Shown here one piece after another: positions 11,360 to 24,253 of a stretch of 64,000 bases of DNA (positions within the stretch are counted from its first letter, which is position 1; each line of letters begins with the position of its first letter). A program made the position numbers and the translations under genes. Source of the stretch: Haliclona indistincta (lineage: Eukaryota > Porifera > Demospongiae > Haplosclerida > Chalinidae); the NCBI GenBank assembly GCA_964017065.1, contig OZ024792.1, positions 4,149,754 to 4,213,753 of the forward strand, read 5' to 3'. The notes beneath the pieces were generated by a model, which saw nothing but the letters and a program-made list of their open reading frames with translations, was not told the DNA's origin and did not search any database.

Positions 11360-12689
11360 ATGGAATGTTGCTATGTTCTTGATGGTGGACTAGCTACTGA
11401 GCTAGAACGGAGAGGAGAACAGCTACAGGTATAACCAATCTAGTGCATCAATGTATTAGTACTTTGGTCAGGATGATCCACTGTGGAGTGCCAGACTGTT
11501 ACAATCCAATCCTGAGCTGATCTGTGATGTACACAAGAGGTGGTGTTTAGAGTTTCAACAACGAGAGTTTATCATCTTGCAGTTTCCTGATGCATGGTGC
11601 AGATATCATCACTACAGCATCGTACCAAGCCAGCATAGACGGGTTCCAGCAACACCTTAATGTGACCACACAGGAGGCCTGTAATCTCATTGGACGCAGT
11701 GTCACTATGGCTATCAAAGCTCGTGATTGGTTCATGCAGCAACCTGAGGTGGGTGGAAATGTTGCTTGATAAGTCAGGTTGATTTTATGCATATTGTAGT
11801 CAAAAGGCAGGCTCCGTCCTTTAATAGCTGGATCCGTAGGACCATATGGTGCTTATCTTCATGATGGCTCTGAGTACAATGGTCACTATGTGGACACCAT
11901 GACTACCAAGGTCTTTAGTCATTCACTATCACCTGCTGCTATAAAGTGACTGTCAGGCCCTCAAAGATTGGCACAGACCTCGTGTAGCCGAACTATTAAA
12001 AATGGGAGTGGATATATTAGCAGTAGAGACCCAACCAGCATTGGTAGGTGCATGCTATCATGAGCATGATGGTCTAGATTTAATGACAGCAAGAAGTACA
12101 AGCTATTTTGGAACTTCTGAAAGAGTTCCCCAGTGCAAAAGCGTGGGTGTCTTTCTCCTGCAAGGTAAGGTAGTCCATATCTGGTGGTTGGTATGGTATA
12201 TCTCTCAGTCTGGTAGTCACACCTATCATGGTGACCTGTTCTCTCTGGCAGTGGATATTGTCAGCTCCTCTGAACAGGTCACTCATGTGGGCATCAACTG
12301 TACATCACCACTACACATTGAGGTACAACGATGTTATAGATACGCATCATCTGTTTGTGCAGCCCCTTTTGCAAAGCGCTACTGGATCAAAGAAACCGTT
12401 TATAGTGTACCCCAATAGTGGGGAAGAATGGGGTTCGGAAGGGTAAGCTAAGCTTCTTTGGTGAGAGGCATAATACATGCTATGTCTCTCTATAGGTGGT
12501 ATGGTGACAAGACCAATTTACTTGACAAGACTCAGCAGTGGATGGAGAACCTAGGCTGTAAAATCATTGGTCAGTAACACTAGGCATCGGCTAGCTAGCT
12601 AAGAATCTACATGATTCACAGGAGGATGCTGTCGGGTCACTCCTGAAGATATCTCTGTAATCAGACAGCACGTTCATAAACTAAATTAA
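11360..12689 (+). CDS. Homocysteine S-methyltransferase (BHMT2/MHT-like)
   Basis: Converts homocysteine to methionine using a small-molecule methyl donor (S-methylmethionine or SAM in related enzymes). Nine exons with very short introns (several 43-45 nt). The start [23 protein letters not shown] is at 11360. Following blocks include [42 protein letters not shown] (zinc-ligand Cys, about 12292-12303), YPNSGEEW and the GGCC zinc pair near 12623-12634; the stop is TAA 12687-12689. All three zinc cysteines expected for this family are present, so it should be active. Its neighbour MAT uses its product, methionine. Which methyl donor is used cannot be read from sequence. Confidence 0.92.
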
Positions 12690-12779
12690 TCAAATTATAA
12701 TGATCAAGAGATTAATGTAAAAAAGTAAAAAAAAACAAATGTTATTACTGAATGCTACAGCACTCCTTGTCCAACATCA

Positions 12780-14063
12780 TCACTTAGTGGCGGTTGGTAC
12801 TGGTTGATTCGGACGAGCTCGTAAAAGATTTCGAATTAGTTCATTGAAGAAATTCTTCAAGCAATCCATTAGAACAACAGTGAATATAGTCGTGAGAAGG
12901 ATTCCAATGATGGCGGCTATGAAGCCGATGATTAGTAGACCAGTCAGCACTGAAACCAGTAGGTCATATTTGTGCAATATATAGCACACTACTGCTAATA
13001 CACACATCACTGTTGTGAACAAGGGCATCTTGGCAGACGTTGCTGTCATTGTTGGCTGTTGTTCATGTGCTGAAGGCACTGGTGGTGGAGGACGGCGACG
13101 TTTCTGTTCAGCGTTGTACGCCTTTCTGATGGTACGGATCTCCTCTCCCACCTCAGACATTGCTGGACGAGAGTGCGTGTCATAGCAGAGCATCTTCTCA
13201 AAAAGATCCTTCTCATCGCTGCGAGCACTACAGACACGTGGGTACAACAGATCAGTAGCTCTCTCACTCCTGGGAGGCTCCTCCACACTAAGCAGCCAGC
13301 CTAGACCATATACATAGTCCTTGTCTGAGTAACGCACATTAGGAATAAGAGGATCAGGGCACTCTGCTATCATAGCAAACACCAACCCGATTGAGAACAC
13401 ATCACATGCAATGCTGTATCGCCCAAGCCACACCTCTGGGGCCATGTACACTGGTGATCCAGCCACTGAGCTCATGTACTTCTCAAACGTTGTTTCTTTA
13501 TCGAGCTCAAACCCTTGCATGTCCCAGATTGCCTTGGCTAAACCAACATCGCCAATCTTTAGGTTGTCATTAGAATCAACTAATATGTTAGCCGGCTTGA
13601 GATCACGATGGGCGATATCTTTCATATGAATGAAGGCTAGCCCAGCAGCCAACTGTTCATACCAGTCCAGGCGCTTTGGTATATTAGGCGGTCGTGTGAG
13701 TGACTTCAGGCACTGTTCTAGACTCCCATGTGCATAGAATTCAGTAACAATAGCTAGACCACGAGTGAGAAAATGCTTGAATTCATACGTTTCAACAATC
13801 TCTACGATGTTCTCGTGCCGTAGATCAAAGAGCATGTGCGCCTCGTGGCGACCTTCCTTTACTTGACTTGGCTTCTTCCCCAGCACAAACTGTCCAATAG
13901 ACGCTCTAGCCTTGATTATCTTGATGGCTACTTGGTGGCCATTTTGATCTTTTGCCAGAAACACTGTCCCAAAGGCACCTCGACCAATCTGTCTAATGAA
14001 ACTGTAGCTATCTTTCTTGGTAGCTAACTTTTTCGCTTCATCGATCACTGTCTCAGGATTCAT
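12780..14063 (-). CDS. Protein kinase with C-terminal membrane segments
   Basis: Single exon, 427 aa, ATG at 14063 (the open frame upstream starts with GTG). Kinase motifs are intact: GRGAFGTV, VAIKII (catalytic Lys), HRDLKPAN and APEVW. The magnesium loop reads DVG instead of DFG, keeping the Asp. After the kinase domain come a Pro/Arg-rich linker (RRRPPPPVP) and two or three strongly hydrophobic stretches (FTTVMCVLAVVCYIL and VLTGLLIIGFIAAIIGILLTTIFTVVL), followed by a short tail, so the kinase is probably held on the cytosolic face of a membrane. It is similar to the pseudokinase at 5994-6980. Substrate unknown; a Ser/Thr kinase is more likely because of HRDLKPAN. Confidence 0.88.
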   Translation of the reverse strand: MNPETVIDEAKKLATKKDSYSFIRQIGRGAFGTVFLAKDQNGHQVAIKIIKARASIGQFVLGKKPSQVKEGRHEAHMLFDLRHENIVEIVETYEFKHFLTRGLAIVTEFYAHGSLEQCLKSLTRPPNIPKRLDWYEQLAAGLAFIHMKDIAHRDLKPANILVDSNDNLKIGDVGLAKAIWDMQGFELDKETTFEKYMSSVAGSPVYMAPEVWLGRYSIACDVFSIGLVFAMIAECPDPLIPNVRYSDKDYVYGLGWLLSVEEPPRSERATDLLYPRVCSARSDEKDLFEKMLCYDTHSRPAMSEVGEEIRTIRKAYNAEQKRRRPPPPVPSAHEQQPTMTATSAKMPLFTTVMCVLAVVCYILHKYDLLVSVLTGLLIIGFIAAIIGILLTTIFTVVLMDCLKNFFNELIRNLLRARPNQPVPTATK

Positions 14064-14375
14064 TTTGAGGGGCGGAGTTCCTAACACCCTGCACCAGTCA
14101 TATGAATAAAATTATATAGGGCCACTCCCCTCCCGCTATGCTAGCGCTATAGCATAGATATTATAGGGGGACAATCAGGGGAAGATAGAAAATCAGAACA
14201 TAATTAATGTGCATATCTGTGCATATGCCTATTCGCTGAAAACGCAAGAAATTTATAGTTTATATCAGTACACATGTCTAATGTACTAGATCAGAAACAT
14301 AATATTGTCAATGTTCTCTGGTTCCTCATCTCTCATTGGCTCTCAAAGTTCCTCTTCTTTTGAGAGGACGAGCAC

Positions 14376-17300
14376 TTAATAGAACTTGTAGGTAGGATGA
14401 TTGTAGTCAAGGATTGGTCTGCGGAAACCAGCAGCTCCAGCACTGTCGCCATGGTAACTAGAGTCCTGTGACAGAGTGGGGTCATCCGGCTGTGAGCGGA
14501 ACTCTCCCACAAACACATCCTACAAGAAGAGGAGTACATGTAACTATGAAATTTAGCCTATCAATCATGGGGAGAAAATAATGTCTGTGTTAAGTTAGCT
14601 TAGCAAGTTCTGCAGTAAGATCTATAGTGGTACCTGGGATAGCTCAGATTGTGATAGTGGCTGTGATGGCTGACTCATTGAGAGGGATTGCTGGGTTAAT
14701 GGCTGGCTGTGAGGAGCAGCATCCTGTGAATAGAAATTGTGTATCAAACTAACAAACTTGGACATGATCAATGTAGGTTATCCCATGAACATAAATAAAT
14801 TTACGAGGCTTAATAATGCTGGCACAGTAACAGATTTTAACATAGTCTTGTGACAGACTGAATCAGCAGGTTTTAGCCATATACTTTTGTACACAAACTA
14901 TGATGATGGGATAGATATTGTCATACCTGGCTTGCTTGACTATTGATAAGATTCTGAGCAAATGAAGCTCTGTTAGGAGGTGGTATTGGAGGCTGCTGTT
15001 GTTGCTGCTAGGGAGGGAGTACAGAGAAGCTATGATAAACACATAGCATGAATAAAAAACATAAGGAGCTTAGGAGTGTATAAGTGCAATGGTAATAAAT
15101 AAAATATTTCTGCAACTAGTCTTGGTGAGTTACACACAAGTCCTAATAAGAAAGCACTCTTAAGAGCCATGTGGCTGCACGTACATGTACACATACATGC
15201 TGTATAATTGTGTGCACAATTTTATCACCACATTTTATTTCTAATATTCACACTCCTTGAAATTTAAGCTCTTGATAAAATGGAGAGCTGTTGATAGCAC
15301 ATACACTCAATGACCTGATAGTATGACTGTGGTGGAGGAGCAGGAGGTACAAACAGGCTCTGAGGGAGATGCATTGAGGCAGCAGCAACAGTAGCATTAC
15401 GATCAGCTCCAATATAGCCGAGCTGATCATGAGAACGATAGTAATCCTCAGCAAACGCAACTGAAAGAAAACAACAAGTACTTGAATTTTGAGCTCATAT
15501 CTATGGTCATTTTGAGTATAGATATTACAGTACGGGGTAGGAAGCCGCACTTAATTGGGTGGTCGATGCACATTACCTTTGACGTCACATGATGATTACA
15601 TTTTCCGTGTATTTTCCGCGTTCCATGAATTGTGCTCTCCGTGTTTTAAATAAACGGAGAATCTCTGATAGCACAGTCAAGAATCTACCAAGAACTTTGC
15701 CTTTTTACACGGTCAAAGAACAGCTAGTTGTCTGGATATCCAGCCCAGTACACATCGTAGGGTGGTATGTACCGCTGGTTTTGAGCTTACAAAGCGCCAT
15801 TGATCCAGCCATTTGTGTATACAAAATCCCGACCAAAGGGATGAGTTCGGGTCTATGGCGGATAGAGTATACTTCTTGGCACTCGTCTGCTGCTAAATAG
15901 TAATCACTGCTACACGCAGTAACACACATCGACCACCTTGACGTGATGTCATGTAATACATTTTGCTTAGGAGGAAAATTTTAGTTTCTTATCCCGTACT
16001 GTAATACTTATGCTTACAGTGTGAGTCAGTCATGTGATATGGTTCGTGTACAGCTGTTGGTGGGAGGAGAACTTCCTTAGCACTGAACATAGCGCGAGAC
16101 ATGAAGTGAGCGCCCTGAATGAAGAGGAGGCTGATCACTAACAATGGCTGCTAGTAGTATGTCACTCACTGGATTCCTGCTCTTCATTTTGACTGGTTTG
16201 CTAAGATGCATCTCATTAGGATGCAGGTTACTGAGCGGTCCCTCTACCAGCAACCCTTGCTCCTGATACTCCTTCAACAGACGATGCCATAGCTCATTCT
16301 GATGAAGAGAAGAAAGTAAAAAGAGGAAAAACAACAAGAAATTGTTTCACACCCTTGATAGTACTTTAGCATTCCCGATCAGTATCACACCATATTTAGC
16401 TCTAGTCAGAGCCACGTTCAGTCTCCTAGCATCGTTGAGGAACCCAATGCCTTGGTGTTCATTAGAACGAACGCAGGACAAGATAATGAAGTCCTTCTCT
16501 CTGCCCTGAAATGCATCCACACTGGCAACCTCCAACTCCTAAACAAGACAAACATAGCTAAGTCATGACTAAAGTTAAAGAACTGCCACCCACAGAAGAA
16601 CCAAGTCAGTACACAATCACAATCAAACAGCTTCATGAATATCTTACTGTACACTGACCTCATAGAGTCTCTGAGGCATAGAGCCGTTCAGTTGCATGTA
16701 CTGCACTACATAAGCTCTCTGACCCTCGTACGGTGTGATCACTCCGATCTGTGTTGGTTTGACTCCATTCTTCATCAGCTTAGTAACAACCTTCTCAACA
16801 TTAGCAGCCTCAGCTCTGTACAGAGAAAGAGATAGATAGATGGATGGATGGATGGATGGATGGATGGATGGATGGATGGATGGATGGATGGATGGATGGA
16901 TGGATGGATGGATGGATGGATGGATGGATGGATGGATGGATGGATGGATGGATGGATGGATAGATAGATAGATGGATGATAATTGGGAGGGAGGGAGGGA
17001 GGGAGGGAGGGAGGGAGGGAGGGAGGGAGGGAGAGAGGGAGAGAGGGAGGGAGGGAGGAAGAGGAAGATTATGGTGCATGTACCTGTTGAGATATGAGGT
17101 ACCACTGCTAGCTATCTCCTCCACAACCTGTGATCCAGAGCACCAGAAGAACATAGGCATATCGGGATTGGGCCAGGGAAACTCAACTCCTGTAAGTCAT
17201 AAAACAAATAAAAGCAGAAATGTGATTATCCTGACCTGGTAACTTCCTCTCAGCAGCAGACACAGCGTCCTGTAGAGTACCATCATAGAATGCAGAGGAA

Positions 17301-18780
17301 GGGAACTCTGAGAGTGCTGGGTGCATACGATACTGGACGATGAGACGAATCGGCTTGATACCAAGAATAATGAGCCGCTCAAACAACGACTGAGAAAGAC
17401 CAGCACTGCAAGAAGAGAAACCTTGAATCATTTCATGAGTATAATATAGGTATTATGCTAAGCACTTTGAAGTATGAGAGTTAATTTTTAAGGCATAGAC
17501 TCACTTAGCTGCTTTCTTGCACATGATGACAGGTCCCAGCTGACAGTGGTCTCCCACCAGCACAATCTGTCGGCTGCCCATCACTATTGGTACCATACAC
17601 TCTGGCTCTGTAGCCTAGAGAGAACCAGAGGAACTCAGGAACCAGTAGTACACTAGTAGTACCTGGGTACTCTCGTCAATAAGGACCATCTTGAACTTGA
17701 ATCGTGCTAGTCGTGGGTCCCCAGCACTAACACATGTACAGCATATCACATCAGCATTCGTGAGTAGCTCTCGCTCGCACTGCTTCTTGAGACTAGAGAA
17801 CCTCTTCTCATCGGAACTAGACAGCTCTCCCTGTTCGGTCTTCAGTTGTAACAGTTTGTTGAGTTCAGGATAACTGAGAACAAAGATTATAATTATGGAC
17901 AGAAAGAAAGGATTAATACCTTTCTTGTCCAAGTTTAGCAACCTGGTTGTGCAGTGCTAAGAATGATACCGGTGAGTCGATAGCCTCTCGTGACTTGGCG
18001 CACAGTCTGACCACCTTGAGACCTGTTCGATGGATCTTCTCTGTCAGTTGGTCTACAGCGATGTTACTGGGAGCACACACCAGCACTTGTCTGTGATAGG
18101 GAACAGTCAGTAGAGCACTATGTGTCTCAAGGTGCTCACCCTAGCCCCATCCTGGCTAAGTGATATACAATGGTAGCTGATGTCACTGTCTTGCCAGTAC
18201 CAGGCGGGCCCTGTATGAGCCCGAGTGGTTTCTGAAGCACTGTCTTCACGGCATAGATCTGAGAGCTGTTGAGCTTTGGAAGATTAGGGGCAGACAAACT
18301 AGCAACAAGAAAACAAGCAATTGAAGCTAGTTCATAGACAGTAGCTAACTGTTTGGGAAGTGCTTTGTGCCCAATGACAGGTTCCTCTCCTATCTCATGT
18401 CCTAGCAGACGATGGTACAGGTAGCCTGACACGCTAGCCTCATCCACAGCAAACATCTTGAGAGCATTCTGCATGCGATCAAACGATGTAGACTTCCACA
18501 CAAAGTTGACAGAGAAATCTCGAGTAGCATCAGTAGGTACACCCACATTGCTACGCAGCTCCAGCCCCACCTCCTCTCCAAAACCTGCAATGAGAAGAGA
18601 GCGAACATAACATAGTGACATTGTGTATCTGCTCACTGTTGGGTACTTTGATGACATGACCAATACCAGACCATGGCGGCCTAAGAGAGCCCAGGTACTG
18701 CAACCTGAGTTCATCACCCTGCATGAGTTTCATATCTGATGAGAGAGAGAGAAAGGGAGGGAGGGAGGAAGGGAGGAGGG

Positions 18781-18855
<75 letters not shown>

Positions 18856-20911
18856 TGAACAGAGTAGCAGAAATGATTTATGATTGTACATTGTTTGTAA
18901 CCAGACCATGAAACGACCAGTGTCACAGTAAGAGACTACGGGTCGCGATTATTCTGGTAGTGATGTGCCCCCATGTGATTGAGCTGCCCCTCATTATTGT
19001 GAGGAGAGCATGCCCATAGGGTGAATGAAAGTGTGTGGGTGGGAACCTAACCTCCATCACTCCTTGGGAAGTTGAAGAAAGCAATCCTCTTCTTGTTTAA
19101 ACCAATGTCCCAGCGAACAGAAATATTGTCCTGAGATTGACTCTCTTTAGTTTTCTTATCGTAGTCAGCCTCCAGCTTAACCAGTGGACCGAGAATATTC
19201 TGATACTGGTACGCATCATTGTACCTAATATAATGGGTTAGCAGTTCATGTGCATAGATAGATAAAATATTCCCTTCACCTCAGTTGTATTGGAGTTGGC
19301 TCCTCATCCACTCCTGGCTTCTCGAGGTCTTCTAGTAATGCATGTGGATTGTCCTAAGAACGAGAGAGACAAGTAAATTTACTCGTGCATGTTGTTCTCG
19401 CCTTCCATAGCTCCTCCAGCTTGTGTATTTGTGACGCTGTGATCTGACGAGCTCTGGCTTGCTCCTGGTCTGAAGGGATCTTCACCAGCCAGCCTCTGAA
19501 ACACCTGGAACAAGAATAGCACAATAATGAAGGAGGGAGAGGAAGAGAGATAGGGAGAGAGGGAGGGAGGGAAGGAGAGTGAAAGAGAGAGGGAGGGAAG
19601 GAGAGAGGGAGGGAAAGAGGGAGGGAGAGAGAGAGGGAGGGAGGGAGGGAGGGAGAGAGGGAAGGAGAGTGAGCAAGAGTGAAAAGAGAGAGAGGTTCAC
19701 CTATCAGCAATGAGGGGTTCCCAGTGTTGAGGATTCCACTCCATATCCTTGAGTGTGTTTGATTGAGCACATGGATGACTACAATGACAAAGGGTGACAT
19801 GTAAAACAGAGTGTGCAACCTTCAGACTCTACTCACCGGCACAACAGCATCACGACAGACTCTCCTTTAGCAGGCACAAACCCAAGCTTGAACACATTCC
19901 TGCAGCCACAGTTGTAGCACTCTAGAATGGTTTCTCCTAGTGGGCCCTCTTTATGTAGAGTGACCTCGTGGCATCGAGCTCTTACTAAATGGTTCACTAT
20001 GTGACTGGAATACATGATCAGTGACACACTGTGTTTACCAGTGTACAGCTCACCTTCCTGATGTGTTACCACGTCCATTACAGAACCATTTTCTAGTCGA
20101 GTTGCACATGACAACTGCAGCTGGGTCGTGAATACCACAATATCTGTTAGCAATTGAGAAATTGATCAGGTGATCAAAAACACATGAACACAACCAAAGA
20201 AATTACAGCAAACGTTGACACACAAGTGTAACCAGACCATGAAACGACCAGTGTCACAGTAAGAGACTACAGGTCGCGATTATTCTGGTAGTGATGTGCC
20301 CCCATGTGATTGAGCTGCCCCTCATTAGTGTGAGGAGAGCATGCCCATAGGGTGGTGAGCAAGGAAGTAAAATATAGACTACCTGCAGTATATTTCTGGA
20401 TATTTCTTAGCCATGTTTTCTTCACTCTCCTCTTCCTCTAGATCACTGGCTACTGCATCATCATCGAGAGTGAGCTGTGTGATGGTATCAGTAACACCTG
20501 CCACAGAGGAACTAGCCTTGGCTCCTAACGCTCCTAAAAATTAAAAGAGAAAAGGAAAATAAAAAAAGGTTCAACCGAGACTTGAACTCGGATCTTGGGA
20601 TTCAAAGTCCCAGGTGCTAACCATTACACCATTGAACCACACAAGAAAGTTGTGCAAGTTTAGACACAGATGTGAATAAAATTTGAAAAAATAGCGTAGT
20701 GTTGTGAAATAAAATTTGTAAAGTGATGTGCAGTTAAGTTACCTGCAGCTCTAGGCTCGTTCTGGGTCAACTGGGAGGCCTGGGTCTGTGATTGTGTCTG
20801 GCTAAGACTGAAGGCGTACTCATAGTCCATTCCTTGAGTGTCAGCGCCATAATCTCCACCAGTGTCGACAAATGTCAGAGGGGCCTGGCTATAACTGTCC
20901 TGAAAACTCAT
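14376..20911 (-). CDS. UPF1: UPF1 (RENT1) RNA helicase, nonsense-mediated mRNA decay
   Basis: ATP-dependent 5'-3' RNA helicase that drives nonsense-mediated decay with UPF2/UPF3 and is phosphorylated by SMG1. Many exons on the minus strand. The N-terminus [27 protein letters not shown] matches the UPF1 leader. The Cys/His-rich UPF2-binding domain follows ([14 protein letters not shown]... [11 protein letters not shown], about 20150-19850), then the stalk, Walker A GPPGTGKT (18210-18187), [40 protein letters not shown] and [14 protein letters not shown]. The C-terminus is rich in SQ/TQ dipeptides ([16 protein letters not shown]), the SMG1 target type, and ends NHPTYKFY. All helicase motifs seen are intact. 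Introns hold a tRNA gene, two copies of the ~125-bp repeat, a MITE and long simple repeats. Confidence 0.95.
15525..16004. mobile_element. MITE-like element with inverted ends in a UPF1 intron
   Basis: Terminal inverted repeats: the left end TTACAGTACGGGGTAGGAA matches the right end TTCTTATCCCGTACTGTAA (inverted) with few mismatches, and TA dinucleotides flank both sides (15523-15524 and 16005-16006). Further in, GGTGGTCGATG and CATCGACCACC are also inverted. TA duplication suggests mobilisation by a Tc1/mariner-type transposase. The 103-aa open frame inside (15589-15900) has no recognisable transposase motif. Confidence 0.75.
16832..17060. repeat. (GGAT)n then (GGGA)n simple repeats in a UPF1 intron
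   Basis: About 125 bp of GGAT tetranucleotide (16836-16960), followed by about 75 bp of GGGA/GAGG (16985-17060). They lie between two helicase exons. The apparent Ile-His-Pro-Ser repeat protein in this region is only a translation of the repeat. Confidence 0.95.
18739..18856. repeat. (GA)n / GGGA-rich tract in a UPF1 intron
   Basis: Uninterrupted GA dinucleotides at about 18786-18844 with GGGAGG-type flanks. It lies between exons and is not coding. Confidence 0.9.
18895..19021. repeat. ~125-bp interspersed intronic repeat, copy 2
   Basis: Same unit as 8290-8417, with a few substitutions (AAGAGACTACGGGT, CATTATTGTGAGG). The similarity ends at ATAGGGTG, which helps define the right boundary. 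Confidence 0.85.
19530..19690. repeat. GGGA/GAGA-rich simple repeat in a UPF1 intron
   Basis: Impure purine tract (GGGAGG, GAGAGA, GGAAGG) on the + strand between two UPF1 exons. Open frames across it are repeat translations. Confidence 0.9.
20227..20358. repeat. ~125-bp interspersed intronic repeat, copy 3
   Basis: Near-identical to copy 1, sharing the right-hand GGGTGGTGAGC extension. It lies in the UPF1 intron between the first two Cys/His-domain exons. Confidence 0.85.
20567..20638 (-). tRNA. tRNA-Gln (anticodon TTG) inside UPF1 intron 1
   Basis: 72-nt cloverleaf on the minus strand: acceptor GGTTCAA pairs with TTGAACC, the anticodon loop CTTTGAA gives TTG, and the T-arm is CCGAGTTCAAGTCTCGG with a good internal B box. 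A box TGGTGTAATGG. A run of T immediately 3' (AAAAAAA on the + strand, 20561-20567) is a polymerase III terminator. It is in the same orientation as its host gene, between UPF1 exon 1 (to about 20741) and exon 2 (from about 20533). It closely resembles animal tRNA-Gln-TTG genes. Confidence 0.95.
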
Positions 20912-21155
20912 CTTTTGGACAATAAAATTCTAAATACGCCACAGGAAGTTTCTCAAGTCAGCTGAGTCTGTTACAAGGTTAAGAAAGGTACTGCGTGGCG
21001 AGCGAGCGTACCTACTTTACACGCACTTGCGTACCGGCAGCCATCTTGAAATGTAACGGTGTTTTCCTAATAAAAGCTATGGTTTTACGGACCAATCTGG
21101 AAATCATTAAGCTTAATCGTATTCATGACACCAAGATCTCCATCATCGCAGCATC
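20912..21155. promoter_or_regulatory. Divergent promoter, UPF1 / 2A-Death-USP
   Basis: Only 244 bp separate the start codons of UPF1 (minus) and the 2A-Death-USP gene (plus). A GCCATCTTG at about 21039-21047 matches the core of the YY1-type motif (CAAGATGGC) common near animal starts. Shared regulation is inferred from distance. Confidence 0.45.
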
Positions 21156-24095
<2,940 letters not shown>

Positions 24096-24253
24096 ATCAG
24101 ACTACTAGCAAACATGACTCAGCAGATTGAAGACACTACATTGTATAAACACACACATCACATGTTTATTATAATGCAGTAAATTGTACAAAACAATTAC
24201 ATTATTTTAAGTCACTTTGGGCATTATGCACAATCCACTTGTCTGGCAGCATT

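Noticed and set aside
15589..15900. 103-aa frame as a transposase
   Set aside because: No DDE/DDD triad, no helix-turn-helix, and the element is only about 480 bp.
16644..17160. Open frames with long Ile-His-Pro-Ser and Pro-Pro-Ser-Leu repeats on the minus strand
   Set aside because: They are translations of the (GGAT)n and (GGGA)n intronic repeats; the real UPF1 exons flank them.
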